Of a stretch of DNA of 32,817 bases, positions 1 to 8,288 are shown in pieces. The notes below the pieces were generated by a model. It saw only the letters and a list, made by a program, of their open reading frames with translations. It was not told the origin of the DNA and made no database searches. The position numbers and the translations under genes are program-made. The stretch is from CAYNYM01 sp049366815. GTDB lineage: Bacteria > Desulfobacterota > DSM-4660 > Desulfatiglandales > HGW-15. Location of the stretch: assembly GCA_049366815.1 (NCBI GenBank), contig JBMNCO010000189.1:1-32817 (forward strand), given 5' to 3'. Position 1 is the first letter of the stretch, and every line of letters starts with the position of its first letter.

Positions 1-169
1 TTTTTGAAAAGAGATTCCCATGGCCCAAATTGCCAGGATTTTTCAAACGGCTAAACTCATACGAATTGTGAAAGCGCCTGGGTACCCCTCTTAAATCGCG
101 GTAGACGGAGCCTGAATCGTTCGAATGGGGACACAGGGTGAAGAAGGCCCTGGAGGTAGACATTTTTAG

Positions 170-198
170 TTGACAGCATATGGGGGTGTTGTTAGGTT
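170..198 (+). promoter_or_regulatory. Possible sigma70 promoter for thiD-thiC
   Basis: A perfect -35 hexamer TTGACA (170-175) is followed after 17 bases by TAGGTT (193-198). This -10 matches the consensus only at the three most conserved positions (T, A, final T). It would give a leader of about 48 nt before thiD. No TPP riboswitch core was seen between here and thiD, so thiamine control, if present, is not visible. Confidence 0.4.
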
Positions 199-252
199 TG
201 CCTGCATGAAAGGTATAGGCAGGATACGCCCTTTCGTCCCCGACTTTTGAAA

Positions 253-1035
253 ATGAAATATATATTGGCCATAGCCGGTTCTGATTCTTGTGGAGGAGCC
301 GGCGTTCAATCTGATGTAAAGACCATTACCGGTCTTGGGGCCCACGCCCTGACCGCCATCACCGCAGTAACGGCACAGAACTCTCTTGGTATCACGGCAA
401 TTCACAGGATTCCGGCGAGATTCCTTTCCAGGCAGATCGAGAGTATTGTGGCAGATGTCGCGCCCGACGCGACCAAGATCGGTATGCTCGGAACAGGAGC
501 GAATATAAGGGCGGTGGCGCGATTGATTCGTAGATACAACCTCTCCCCCGTTGTCTTGGATCCGGTTCTGAGGGCGTCAACGGGCTCCAATTTGCTCCAA
601 TCCGACGCCGTTTTCGTCCTGAAGTCCGAACTGCTGCCCCTTGTATCCGTCGTGACGCCTAATTTGGAGGAGGCGGAGGTCTTGACAGGACTAAAGGTGC
701 ACAATCCTGAAGAGATGGAAAAGGCGTCAAGAGCCATTAAGGCCATGGGGCCTGATGTGGTGCTTACAGGGGGGCACCTGCAGGGGGATGTCGAGGACCT
801 GGTCTATGACGGCAAAGCGGTTCACCATATCCGTGGTTCAAGAATCAGGACGGCCCATACCCACGGGACGGGCTGCGTCTTTTCATCGGCAATGGCTACC
901 TTTCTGGCCATGGGATACGATGTCCCCCGGGCTGCAAGAAGGGCACAGGAATTCACCAGAAAAGCCATAGAAGGAAGTTATCCCTGTGGCCGAGGCGCCG
1001 GCCCAGTGAATCCGGCGCATGGAAGTAATGGATGA
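253..1035 (+). CDS. thiD: Hydroxymethylpyrimidine (phosphate) kinase ThiD
   Basis: ThiD phosphorylates 4-amino-5-hydroxymethyl-2-methylpyrimidine and then its monophosphate, giving HMP-PP for thiamine phosphate synthesis in the cytoplasm. The 260-residue protein has the ribokinase-type family pattern: an N-terminal AGSDSCGGAGVQSD substrate segment, KIGMLGT, the VVLDPV strand, TPNLEEAE, VVLTGGH, and the C-terminal anion-hole motif HGTGC that carries the catalytic cysteine. Length is normal for a stand-alone ThiD. I chose ATG 253; a TTG two codons upstream (247) is also in frame, and neither has a clear Shine-Dalgarno. It lies 53 bases before thiC on the same strand, so the two pyrimidine-branch genes probably form an operon. 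No thiE domain is fused. Confidence 0.93.
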   Translation: MKYILAIAGSDSCGGAGVQSDVKTITGLGAHALTAITAVTAQNSLGITAIHRIPARFLSRQIESIVADVAPDATKIGMLGTGANIRAVARLIRRYNLSPVVLDPVLRASTGSNLLQSDAVFVLKSELLPLVSVVTPNLEEAEVLTGLKVHNPEEMEKASRAIKAMGPDVVLTGGHLQGDVEDLVYDGKAVHHIRGSRIRTAHTHGTGCVFSSAMATFLAMGYDVPRAARRAQEFTRKAIEGSYPCGRGAGPVNPAHGSNG

Positions 1036-1088
1036 TCGACCGGGGGATCAAATCATATTGACAACACACGTGGAAGGATAACGGAAAA

Positions 1089-2372
1089 ATGACCCAATTG
1101 GCAAAGGCCAGGGCAGGTGCCACCACAGCCGAGATGGAGGCGGTCGCCCAAGCGGAGCAGGTGGACGTGCACTGGCTGAGAGACAAAGTGGCTGAGGGAA
1201 AGATCGTGATCCCCGCCAACTCAGGGCACAAGGGGCTGAGGCCCTGCGGCATCGGCGAGGGCCTGCGAATCAAGGTCAACGCCAATATCGGGACCTCTTC
1301 GGACAGGGCCGACGTCAAGGAGGAACTGGCCAAATTGGAGGCGGCGGAGGAAGCGGGGGCGGATGCCGTCATGGACCTTTCCACGGGAGGGGATATCGGA
1401 TTCTTCCGGAGGAATATCCTCTCGAGGACCGCTCTGACCGTGGGTACGGTACCCATCTATCAGGCCGTTGTGGAGACGGTCAACGATAAGGGCGGACTGA
1501 TTCATCTCACCGTGGATAAGATCTTCGATGTGATTGAAGAACAGGCCGCAGACGGCGTGGATTTCATCACCGTTCATTGCGGGGTGACCCGGGCAGCCCT
1601 GGAACTGTTGAAAAACCAGGGGAGGGTGACGGGTGTGGTGAGCCGGGGAGGCGCCTTTCTGACCACATGGATGTTGCACCATGACCGTGAAAACCCCCTC
1701 TATGAACACTATGACCGATTACTCGATATTGCCAGAAAATATGACGTGACCCTGAGCCTGGGAGACGGCCTGAGGCCGGGGTGTTTGGCGGACGCTACGG
1801 ACAGGGCCCAAATCCATGAACTCATGATTTTGGGCCAGTTGACACAGTGGGCGTGGGAAAAGGACGTGCAGGTTATGATTGAGGGCCCCGGTCATGTGCC
1901 CTTGAATCAGATCAGGGCCAACATCCTGCTCCAGAAACAACTCTGTCAGGGGGCGCCCTTTTATGTGCTCGGACCGTTAGTCACGGATATTGCGGCCGGT
2001 TATGACCATGTGGCCTGTGCCATCGGAGGGGCCGTGGCCGGGGAGGCCGGGGCCGATTTTCTCTGCTATGTCACCCCTGCGGAACACCTCTGTTTGCCTA
2101 AACCGGAGGATGTAAGGGAAGGGGTGATCGTCACCAGGATCGCCGCCCATGCGGCTGATATCGCCAGGGGAAACAGACAGGCCGTCGAGCGGGACCTGGA
2201 GATGTCCGTTGCAAGGGGAAAGCTGGATTGGGGCAGGCAGATGGAACTCGTCCTCGATCCAAAAAAGGCGAAGAAGCTCAGAGAAGAAAACCCCCCGGGT
2301 GAAGAGGATGTCTGCTCGATGTGCGGAAAGTTTTGTGCCATCAAGACGGTCAAGGACTACTTTCAACGCTAG
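1089..2372 (+). CDS. thiC: Phosphomethylpyrimidine synthase ThiC (short form)
   Basis: ThiC is the radical SAM enzyme that rearranges 5-aminoimidazole ribotide into HMP phosphate, the substrate of ThiD. At 427 residues it is the short form, lacking the N-terminal extension of the enterobacterial enzyme. Visible family segments include KIVIPANSGH, GTVPIYQA, IEGPGHVPL, YVLGPLVTDIA and AIGGAVAGEAGADFL. The C-terminal cluster motif is CSMCGKFC (Cys409, Cys412, Cys416), a CX2CX3C spacing one residue shorter than the CX2CX4C of E. coli; the compact spacing is typical of short anaerobe-type ThiC. A purine-rich AAGGATAACGG precedes the ATG. It follows thiD by 53 bases and converges on mnmE. Confidence 0.96.
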   Translation: MTQLAKARAGATTAEMEAVAQAEQVDVHWLRDKVAEGKIVIPANSGHKGLRPCGIGEGLRIKVNANIGTSSDRADVKEELAKLEAAEEAGADAVMDLSTGGDIGFFRRNILSRTALTVGTVPIYQAVVETVNDKGGLIHLTVDKIFDVIEEQAADGVDFITVHCGVTRAALELLKNQGRVTGVVSRGGAFLTTWMLHHDRENPLYEHYDRLLDIARKYDVTLSLGDGLRPGCLADATDRAQIHELMILGQLTQWAWEKDVQVMIEGPGHVPLNQIRANILLQKQLCQGAPFYVLGPLVTDIAAGYDHVACAIGGAVAGEAGADFLCYVTPAEHLCLPKPEDVREGVIVTRIAAHAADIARGNRQAVERDLEMSVARGKLDWGRQMELVLDPKKAKKLREENPPGEEDVCSMCGKFCAIKTVKDYFQR

Positions 2373-2390
2373 CCGGCGATTAAGAAATGT

Positions 2391-2425
2391 GCATCCTGCC
2401 CCATCTTTCATGATCGATAGGATGC
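2391..2425. terminator. Inverted repeat between convergent thiC and mnmE
   Basis: GCATCCT (2391-2397) and AGGATGC (2419-2425) form a perfect 7-bp stem with a 21-nt loop, extendable by G.U pairs. It sits in the 82-base gap between two convergent genes, where a bidirectional terminator is expected. There is no long T run on either side (only TTTCTT on the minus strand), so this is a weak call. Confidence 0.3.
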
Positions 2426-2454
2426 GTGTGAAAAGGATTGCATTAGACGAGGGG

Positions 2455-3852
2455 CTACTTCCCCAGGCAGAACCGGCTGAATATTCTGTCCAGGAGATCC
2501 TCGTGCGTGGTCTCCCCGATGATTTCGCCAAGGGCCTCCACCCCCCCCTGGAGATCCACAGCGACAATATCGAGAGGCAAATCGGCCCTGAGATTCTCTG
2601 TCGCTGTTTTCAGCAGGCGGGAGACCTCCTGAAGGGCCTCTTTGTGCCGCAGGTTGGGGACGGCGCGGTTTGAGGACATAAAGTCCGTCTCCCCGGATAG
2701 GAGCCTGTCTACAATGGCGCTCCGGAGTTCCTCGATTCCCTCCCCGGTCAGTGCCGATATCTTCACCATGGGGATGTCCCCTGCGGCCTTTTCCAGGTCG
2801 CCTTTCTCGAGTTTTGAAGGGAGATCGGCTTTATTGACAATGATCAGAGCCTTGTCCTTGTCCGATCTGTCCAATATATCCAGGTCCTCCTGACTCAGGG
2901 GGCGACTTTGATCAATAAGGATAAGGGGAAGATCGGCCTCGGAGAGTTTCTGTTCCGTCAGGCGGATTCCTATGCGTTCGACCTTTCCCCTGACTTTCCT
3001 GAAACCGGCCGTATCCATGAGCCGGAGAGGAATGCCCCCCATGTGGACGGTCGCCTCGATGACGTCTCTTGTTGTTCCCGGAATGGGTGTGACGATGGCC
3101 TTTTTTTCATCGATAAGGCGGTTGAGAAGGCTCGATTTGCCTACGTTGACACGTCCCACAATAACGGTATTGACCCCGTCCATCCAGATCTTCCTCTGGG
3201 CATGAGCGGAAATGATCCTCTGTATCGGATCCAGGAGTTCTTTTTGCAGCATATCAACTGTCTGGTCCCGGGAGATGATCGCCGGTTCATCGTCCGGAAA
3301 ATCTATAGCCGCCTCGATCTGTGCCAGGATGTCCAGAAGCATATTGCGGAATGCCTCTATTTCTTTCTTAAGAGCTCCGGCCATCTGTTGCGTGGCGAGC
3401 TGGAGCCCCCGGTCCGACTGGGAGTTTATCAGGTCAACCACGGCCTCGGCCTGAGTCAGGTCGATTCTTCCATTGATATAGGCCCTGAAGGTGAATTCTC
3501 CCGGTTTTGCGATTCGAGCGCCTTCCCCCATGATGATTTCAAGGATTTTTGACAACACAAGATGGCCGCTGTGGGAGTTGACTTCGACCACGTCCTCGCG
3601 GGTGTAGGAACAGGGTGCCTTCATGATGGAGAGGAGCACCTCGTCCATCGTGGTTTCGGTGGCGGGATCGATGATGTGACCCAGATAGAGGCGGTGGCTC
3701 AGCAGTTCCTTGGTCGGAAAATGGGGGCGGAAAATCCTCTTCGCGATGTGGCAGGCACGGGATCCACTGATGCGAATGATGCCTATCCCCGCCCGACCCA
3801 CCGGTGTGGCCACCGCTGCAATGGTGTCTTCAAGAAGCTGTTTATCGATCAT
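2455..3852 (-). CDS. mnmE: tRNA uridine-5-carboxymethylaminomethyl modification GTPase MnmE
   Basis: MnmE works with MnmG to modify the wobble uridine U34 of certain tRNAs, using formyl-tetrahydrofolate and GTP hydrolysis. The N-terminal domain (about residues 1-120) begins TIAAVATPVGRAGIGIIRISG. The inserted G domain shows G1 GRVNVGKS (233-240), the PGTTRD loop (259-263), DTAGF (280-284) and NKAD. The protein ends in CLGK, the family C-terminal cysteine motif. ATG at 3852 gives 465 residues, the usual size, and leaves a 19-base gap to jag. An in-frame ATG at 3915 would lie inside jag and add a non-conserved 21-residue leader. There is no clear Shine-Dalgarno, so coupling to jag is likely. 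It is last in the rpmH-rnpA-yidD-yidC-jag-mnmE series. Confidence 0.95.
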   Translation of the reverse strand: MIDKQLLEDTIAAVATPVGRAGIGIIRISGSRACHIAKRIFRPHFPTKELLSHRLYLGHIIDPATETTMDEVLLSIMKAPCSYTREDVVEVNSHSGHLVLSKILEIIMGEGARIAKPGEFTFRAYINGRIDLTQAEAVVDLINSQSDRGLQLATQQMAGALKKEIEAFRNMLLDILAQIEAAIDFPDDEPAIISRDQTVDMLQKELLDPIQRIISAHAQRKIWMDGVNTVIVGRVNVGKSSLLNRLIDEKKAIVTPIPGTTRDVIEATVHMGGIPLRLMDTAGFRKVRGKVERIGIRLTEQKLSEADLPLILIDQSRPLSQEDLDILDRSDKDKALIIVNKADLPSKLEKGDLEKAAGDIPMVKISALTGEGIEELRSAIVDRLLSGETDFMSSNRAVPNLRHKEALQEVSRLLKTATENLRADLPLDIVAVDLQGGVEALGEIIGETTHEDLLDRIFSRFCLGK

Positions 3853-3871
3853 GGGCTGTAGGACAGAGGCG

Positions 3872-4579
3872 CTAGCGTTTGGGAATGATGACCACCTTCT
3901 TAAAAAGACCTTCACCTCGACTCCTGGTGTCGAGGCGCCCGTCCTCCTTCAATGCCAGATGGACGATTCGTCTGTCGTGGGGGTTCATGGGGCTGGTGGT
4001 CACGGGCTTTCTTATCCTCTTCGCCTTGTCCCCCATCTTCAGTGCCAGTTGAATCAGAGACTCCTCACGTCTCTTTCGATAATCCTCAGAGTCAATGATC
4101 ACATTGACCTTTCTATCCAAGGTCTTGTTCACGATCTTGTTTACGATGAACTGCAGGGCATCCAGCGTTTTCCCCTTGCGCCCGATCAGGAGACCGGATT
4201 TGTCTCCCTGGATGCCGAGGGCGATCTTTCCATCGATTACCCTCCCCTTGATCTCCGTTTCCATGGGGATCAGGGAGAGAATTTTTTCAAGCGTTTCCTC
4301 GGCGACCGCCAGGCTTTCATCCGAGCCGGATTCGGCGTCTTCAAAACCTGTTTCCTCTTCTCCTGGTTCACCTTCCCCCAGCTCCTCCTCTTCGGTCGTC
4401 ACGTCTTCTTTGACGGTTACCCGGATTTTGGCCTTTTTACCCCCAACCAAACCAAAGATACCTGCAGAACCCGGTTCAATAACGTCGATATTGAGTTCTT
4501 CTTCGGGAATGTTCAGTTCACGGGAAGCATTTTTGATGGCGTCTTCAGTGGTCTTCCCCTCGAATTCGTAGGTCTCCAT
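3872..4579 (-). CDS. jag: Jag/KhpB RNA-binding protein (Jag-N, KH, R3H)
   Basis: Jag (SpoIIIJ-associated protein, KhpB in firmicutes) is a cytoplasmic RNA-binding protein almost always encoded after yidC. The 235-residue protein has three parts. A Jag-N domain spans residues 1-54 (starts METYEFEGKTTEDAI; SAGIFGLVGGKKAKIRV near 38-54). An acidic linker covers 58-95. A KH domain around 96-165 has the GxxG loop in LLIGRKGKTL (130-139). The R3H domain around 170-232 carries the signature arginine and histidine (Arg203, His207). The start has a good GGAGGA site about six bases upstream. Known work links the family to cell-wall and division-gene RNA control; the role here is inferred from context only. 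Confidence 0.93.
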   Translation of the reverse strand: METYEFEGKTTEDAIKNASRELNIPEEELNIDVIEPGSAGIFGLVGGKKAKIRVTVKEDVTTEEEELGEGEPGEEETGFEDAESGSDESLAVAEETLEKILSLIPMETEIKGRVIDGKIALGIQGDKSGLLIGRKGKTLDALQFIVNKIVNKTLDRKVNVIIDSEDYRKRREESLIQLALKMGDKAKRIRKPVTTSPMNPHDRRIVHLALKEDGRLDTRSRGEGLFKKVVIIPKR

Positions 4580-4595
4580 ATCTGTCCTCCAATCG

Positions 4596-6266
4596 TTATG
4601 AGCTTTTAATGATTCGGTACTGCTGGCCTATGGAGAGGATATTGTTGACTAACCAATACAGTACCAGGCCGGAAGGGAAATTGACGAACATGACGGTAAA
4701 AATCACCGGTAGAAACAGCATGATTTTGGCCTGAGTCGGGTCACCCGGAGTCGGGGTCATCTTTTGCTGAATAAACATGGATGCCCCCATCAGAAGCGTC
4801 AATATGGGGATGCCGTAGGGCGGTGACATAAAGGGAATGCTGAAAGGAAAATGGAAGAGTCTATCCGGCGCAGACAGGTCATTGATCCACAAGATAAAAG
4901 GGGCGTGCCGCAGTTCGATGGAGTTGCCGAGAATCCTGAAGAGGGCAAAAAACACGGGAATCTGAATGATCATGGGGAGGCAGCCCCCCACCGGGTTCAC
5001 CTTGTAGGTCTTATAGAGAGACATCAACTCCTTGTTGAGCTGTTCCTTGTTGTCCTTATATTTTTCACGCAGCTTGGCCATGTGGGGCTGCAGTTTCTGC
5101 ATCTCCTTCATGGACTTGTAGCTCTTATGGGTGAGGGGCCAGAACAGGATCTTGATCAGCACGGTGAGAATGATGATGGCCAGGCCGTAATTTCCTACAT
5201 ATTTATAGAAAAACCGCAGGGTATAAAGAAGGGGTTTGGCAATGACATCAAACCATCCGAAATTGACCGCGCGGTCCAGTTTCCGGTCCAGTGTCTTCAG
5301 GATTGAAAGGTCCCTGGGGCCCATATAGATCGTAAATTTGCGCGAAATGTGTTCCTGACTCATTATTGACAGCGGAGGGGAGAGATAGGTCCCCGTGACA
5401 ATCCCTGTTGGAAGAAACTGCCCTTGAAAGCTGCCCTTGGCCTGATCCCCGGGGATGATGGCGGACATGAAATGACCGTCTTCGTAAGCCACCCAATCAA
5501 TTTGACCGGAAAGTATTCCCGTCTTGGCCATCTTTTTGGGCGCGATTTCTTCCAGTTCGTTGTTCAGGAGGAGTGCCAAACCGGAAAAGGCGTAGTAGCT
5601 GGATTTTTCTTCTGGCGGCAGGTTCCTGATAAAGCCCATCAGGTTTCCATTTGCCTCTGCCGGCCCGGAATTGATCAGGTCAATGGTCAAGTCGATAGGG
5701 TAACGATCGGCGTGAATCCGCAGCGTCTGCTTGATGGTCACACCCTCGGGGGTGAGGGCGCTAAAGATGATATCCTGGGGCGGGGCACCCTCCGAAAGGT
5801 TCAGAAAATCCTGTTCTGAGTGATAGATGATCCTTCGGGAAGCGGATTTCTCCGGGTTACCGAAGGTCATTTCAAGCATGCCTTCTCTCGTGCCTTCCAG
5901 GCCGGAAAGCTCAACCAGCGGGGAGTCCGGGGCCGTGGTGAGCCGATACTTTTTGAGTTGGAAACTCTTTATAGTGGCTCCCTCATTGGAAAAGACCGCC
6001 TTGTAAAGCGGTGTTTCAACAAAAATTTCTTTTTTCTCTACCGCCTTCGGGGCTACCGGGGGGGGGATTTGGGCAGGTTGATCCTGAGCGGCCGGAAGAC
6101 TCGTCACCGGTTCGGACAGAGGCAAAGGTGCAACGACGGCGCTTTCGCCCTTTGCATTTTCCTCACCGCCGACAGGTTCCTGATTCGGGCTTGGCTGAAA
6201 CAACGTCATCCACACGAACAGGACCACAAATGAGAGGACAAGTGCAAGAATTGTTCTTTTTTCCAT
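4596..6266 (-). CDS. yidC: Membrane protein insertase YidC (Oxa1 family)
   Basis: YidC inserts and folds inner-membrane proteins, with or without SecYEG; F0 subunit c is a classical client. The 556-residue protein has the Gram-negative layout: an N-terminal membrane anchor (residues 6-23), a proline-rich linker, a periplasmic beta-sandwich domain (about 75-330), and a C-terminal five-helix insertase core (about 345-556). Core signatures include the FWPLTHKSYKSMKEMQKLQP cytoplasmic loop, GGCLPMIIQIPVFFALF, and the last helix with FPSGLVLYWLVNN. The groove residue that is arginine in E. coli appears as lysine (in VLIKILFWPL); the positive charge is kept. It lies between yidD (90 bases away) and jag (16 bases away). 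Confidence 0.97.
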   Translation of the reverse strand: MEKRTILALVLSFVVLFVWMTLFQPSPNQEPVGGEENAKGESAVVAPLPLSEPVTSLPAAQDQPAQIPPPVAPKAVEKKEIFVETPLYKAVFSNEGATIKSFQLKKYRLTTAPDSPLVELSGLEGTREGMLEMTFGNPEKSASRRIIYHSEQDFLNLSEGAPPQDIIFSALTPEGVTIKQTLRIHADRYPIDLTIDLINSGPAEANGNLMGFIRNLPPEEKSSYYAFSGLALLLNNELEEIAPKKMAKTGILSGQIDWVAYEDGHFMSAIIPGDQAKGSFQGQFLPTGIVTGTYLSPPLSIMSQEHISRKFTIYMGPRDLSILKTLDRKLDRAVNFGWFDVIAKPLLYTLRFFYKYVGNYGLAIIILTVLIKILFWPLTHKSYKSMKEMQKLQPHMAKLREKYKDNKEQLNKELMSLYKTYKVNPVGGCLPMIIQIPVFFALFRILGNSIELRHAPFILWINDLSAPDRLFHFPFSIPFMSPPYGIPILTLLMGASMFIQQKMTPTPGDPTQAKIMLFLPVIFTVMFVNFPSGLVLYWLVNNILSIGQQYRIIKSS

Positions 6267-6356
6267 GGAAAGAAACCTTGACCTTTAAACGGAGAAGCGT
6301 CCGCCTGCCCGCTGTTCCCCAACCATGCAGGGAAGGCGAATGGCAGTCGGCGCCTT

Positions 6357-6602
6357 TTATTGAAGAGGATCGTATCCTCCGGGATGAAAGGGATGGCATT
6401 TGAGCAGCCTGCACACTGACAGGACCCCCCCCCTGAAGAAGCCGTATTTTTCTATGGCTTGGCGGGCATAGGTCGAACAAGAGGGATAAAAGCGGCACGA
6501 GGGGAAAAAAAGGGGAGATATCCATACTTGGTAAAAGACTATGAGGCCCAGTGGAATGTATCTAAAATTGCATGCGGCCTTTTTTATCCAGGATAAACTC
6601 AC
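6357..6602 (-). CDS. yidD: Membrane protein insertion efficiency factor YidD
   Basis: YidD is a small membrane-associated protein that assists YidC-dependent insertion. The sequence contains the family core FYQVWISPLFFPSCRFYPSCS, followed by YARQAIEKYG and CHPFHPGGYDPL, with the three conserved cysteines. I start it at GTG 6602, giving 81 residues, because AGAGGA (6608-6613) lies five bases upstream of it. A longer frame to ATG 6644 would run deeper inside rnpA with non-conserved residues. Even with the GTG start it overlaps the end of rnpA by 41 bases, a common arrangement that implies translational coupling. Confidence 0.9.
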   Translation of the reverse strand: MSLSWIKKAACNFRYIPLGLIVFYQVWISPLFFPSCRFYPSCSTYARQAIEKYGFFRGGVLSVCRLLKCHPFHPGGYDPLQ

Positions 6603-6918
6603 CCAATTCCTCTTTGACTTTCCAAAACTCCAGGATAGCGGCATTATTCTTGGCCGATATAACGGTGTCGTAACCTTGGGGGAAAAAGCCCTTGTGAAGG
6701 CGGAAAAATTCCCTGAGTCGTCGCTTGACCCTGTTTCTTTTTACGGCGTTTCCCACCTTTTTGCTGACGGTGATCCCAAGCCTCGAACGGCCCAACCTGT
6801 TTTTCATGAAAATGACAGTAAAATGCTCGGTTTGAAATCTCTTGCCCGCTAGATTTAGATTGACAAAATCCTTTCGATTCAATAACCTCTCACACTTTGT
6901 GAACGAAAAAGCATTCAT
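6562..6918 (-). CDS. rnpA: Ribonuclease P protein component RnpA
   Basis: RnpA is the basic protein subunit of RNase P and binds the pre-tRNA 5' leader alongside the catalytic RNA. The 118-residue protein shows the family layout: an N-terminal LNRKDFVNLNLAGKRF segment, RLGITVSKKVGNAVKRN, and the RNR motif NRVKRRLREFFR, followed by YDTVISAKN. The start ATG 6918 follows rpmH by 38 bases. The 3' end overlaps yidD. RNase P RNA is not encoded in this window. Confidence 0.96.
   Translation of the reverse strand: MNAFSFTKCERLLNRKDFVNLNLAGKRFQTEHFTVIFMKNRLGRSRLGITVSKKVGNAVKRNRVKRRLREFFRLHKGFFPQGYDTVISAKNNAAILEFWKVKEELGEFILDKKGRMQF
6608..6613 (-). promoter_or_regulatory. Shine-Dalgarno that fixes the yidD GTG start
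   Basis: AGAGGA on the minus strand ends five bases before GTG 6602-6600. It lies inside the 3' end of rnpA, and is the reason to prefer the GTG over the upstream ATG. Confidence 0.6.
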
Positions 6919-6956
6919 GAAAATAGGGTATTGGTTTCAGGGGGTTGGGGCATCAA

Positions 6957-7091
6957 CTACACGACCAAACGTTTTCTTCCCTTGGCCCTCCTGCGTTTCA
7001 AGACCTTGATGCCCCCTTGAGAACTCATGCGCGCTCTGAAACCGTGGGTCCGCGCCCTTTTTAAATTACTTGGCTGGTATGTCCTTTTCAT
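6957..7091 (-). CDS. rpmH: 50S ribosomal protein L34
   Basis: L34 is a tiny basic ribosomal protein. The 44-residue product begins MKRTYQPSNLKRARTHGFRA and ends with KVLKRRRAKGRKRLVV, matching the family from end to end. AGAGGACG lies about 12 bases before the ATG. The gene is too short for most open-reading-frame cut-offs but is unmistakable. It opens the minus-strand cluster and is transcribed away from mreB. Confidence 0.97.
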   Translation of the reverse strand: MKRTYQPSNLKRARTHGFRARMSSQGGIKVLKRRRAKGRKRLVV

Positions 7092-7135
7092 AGTAGTATG
7101 ACGTCCTCTGCTGGATTAGATTTGAGTTAAACTTC

Positions 7136-7165
7136 CTTTTAATCAGAATGCTGTTGTCTTGTCAA
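7136..7165 (-). promoter_or_regulatory. Sigma70-type promoter for the rpmH operon
   Basis: On the minus strand a perfect TTGACA (7160-7165) is followed after 18 bases by TAAAAG (7136-7141), four of six matches. The predicted start near 7129 gives a leader of about 38 nt before rpmH. It overlaps the region that must also hold the divergent mreB promoter. Confidence 0.5.
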
Positions 7166-7181
7166 GATTATAAATTAGACT
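7154..7181 (+). promoter_or_regulatory. Possible promoter for mreB
   Basis: TTGTCT (7154-7159) and TAGACT (7176-7181) are separated by 16 bases, each four of six matches. It is only a weak candidate. It overlaps the rpmH -35 element on the other strand, so if it is real the two promoters would compete for polymerase. Confidence 0.25.
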
Positions 7182-7237
7182 AGCCCTGTTCGTGAGCGAT
7201 CAGTTTTTTAGATTCGGCTTAAATTCTCTAGATCATG

Positions 7238-7244
7238 AAAGGAG
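7238..7244 (+). promoter_or_regulatory. Shine-Dalgarno that chooses the mreB start
   Basis: AAAGGAG lies 3 bases before ATG 7248 but 9 bases before ATG 7254. The second spacing is the functional one, so mreB most likely begins at 7254. Confidence 0.65.
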
Positions 7245-7253
7245 CAAATGATC

Positions 7254-8288
7254 ATGCTATTAGATCCTATCTTGGGTCTATTTTCAAATGATTTGGCCAT
7301 TGATTTAGGCACGGCAAATACATGCGTATATGTCAAAGGCAAGGGCATCGTCCTGAGTGAGCCCTCCGTTGTGGCGGTCAGAAAGGACGCCAGAGGCAAC
7401 AGTAAGGTGCTTGCCGTGGGCAAGGAGGCAAAAATGATGCTTGGCCGCACGCCGGGCAATATTGTCGCCATACGCCCCATGAAAGACGGCGTTATAGCCG
7501 ACTTCGAGATCACAGAGGCCATGTTACGGCATTTCATCCGAAAGGTCCACAATAGAACCAAGATGGTCCGCCCCAGGATCATCATATGTGTCCCTTCCGG
7601 CATCACCCAAGTGGAGAAGAGGGCGGTCCGGGAATCTGCCGAGTCTGCAGGTGCCAGAGAGGTCTACCTTATCGAGGAACCCATGGCCGCGGCCATCGGG
7701 GCGGGGCTTCCCATTACCGAACCCACTGCAAACATGGTTGTGGATATCGGCGGAGGCACCACGGAAGTGGCTGTTATTTCCCTGTCGGGCATCGTTTACA
7801 GCAAGTCCGTGAGGGTTGCCGGGGACAAGATGGATGATGCCATTTTGCAGCATATCAAGAGGAAGTATAACCTCCTCATTGGACATGGGACGGCCGAGAT
7901 CATCAAGACCACCATAGGAAACGCCTATCCTGGAGATCAGGTGGAAACTATTGAAGTCAAGGGACGGGACCTCGTAACAGGCATTCCCAAGATCTTGACC
8001 ATTGACTCGGATGAGGTGAGAAAGTCTATTTCAGAACAGGTCGAAACCATCGTTGAAACTGTGCGTATCGCCCTGGAACAAACGCCTCCGGAACTGGCCG
8101 CAGACATCGTGGACAGGGGAATTATGCTGACCGGCGGTGGGTCTCTTCTCAAAAACCTGGATATCCTCTTGAGAGAGGAAACCAGACTTCCGATTATTGT
8201 TACGGAAGACCCGCTATCCGCCGTGGTGCTCGGATCCGGTAAGGCCCTGGATAACATTTCGATACTGCGAGAGGTTACGATCATGTAG
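7254..8288 (+). CDS. mreB: Rod shape-determining actin-like protein MreB
   Basis: MreB polymerises on the inner membrane face and guides lateral wall synthesis by the elongasome. The 344-residue protein has the actin-fold nucleotide motifs: phosphate-1 DLGTANT near the N-terminus, phosphate-2 VVDIGGGTTEVAVIS in the middle, and the adenosine motif LTGGGSLLKNLD near the C-terminus. The hydrophobic N-terminal MLLDPILGLF is consistent with membrane contact. The start was placed from Shine-Dalgarno spacing. It is the first gene of mreBCD-mrdA-rodA-bactofilin and is divergent from rpmH. Confidence 0.97.
   Translation: MLLDPILGLFSNDLAIDLGTANTCVYVKGKGIVLSEPSVVAVRKDARGNSKVLAVGKEAKMMLGRTPGNIVAIRPMKDGVIADFEITEAMLRHFIRKVHNRTKMVRPRIIICVPSGITQVEKRAVRESAESAGAREVYLIEEPMAAAIGAGLPITEPTANMVVDIGGGTTEVAVISLSGIVYSKSVRVAGDKMDDAILQHIKRKYNLLIGHGTAEIIKTTIGNAYPGDQVETIEVKGRDLVTGIPKILTIDSDEVRKSISEQVETIVETVRIALEQTPPELAADIVDRGIMLTGGGSLLKNLDILLREETRLPIIVTEDPLSAVVLGSGKALDNISILREVTIM

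Noticed and set aside
98..130. tRNA-like pieces (GGTAGACGG resembling a D-loop and GTTCGAATGGGG resembling a T-arm)
   Set aside because: They are too close together to allow an anticodon arm and no acceptor stem pairs around them.
1..252. TPP riboswitch upstream of thiD-thiC
   Set aside because: The conserved CUGAGA and the pyrophosphate-sensor core were not found in this stretch.
3710..4609. A 299-codon plus-strand frame across mnmE and jag
   Set aside because: It runs antisense through two conserved genes and shows no family signature.
7092..7253. Replication origin beside rpmH
   Set aside because: No DnaA boxes (TTATCCACA-like) are seen in the intergenic region and no dnaA is adjacent; one partial match, TTATCCAGG, lies in yidD coding sequence.
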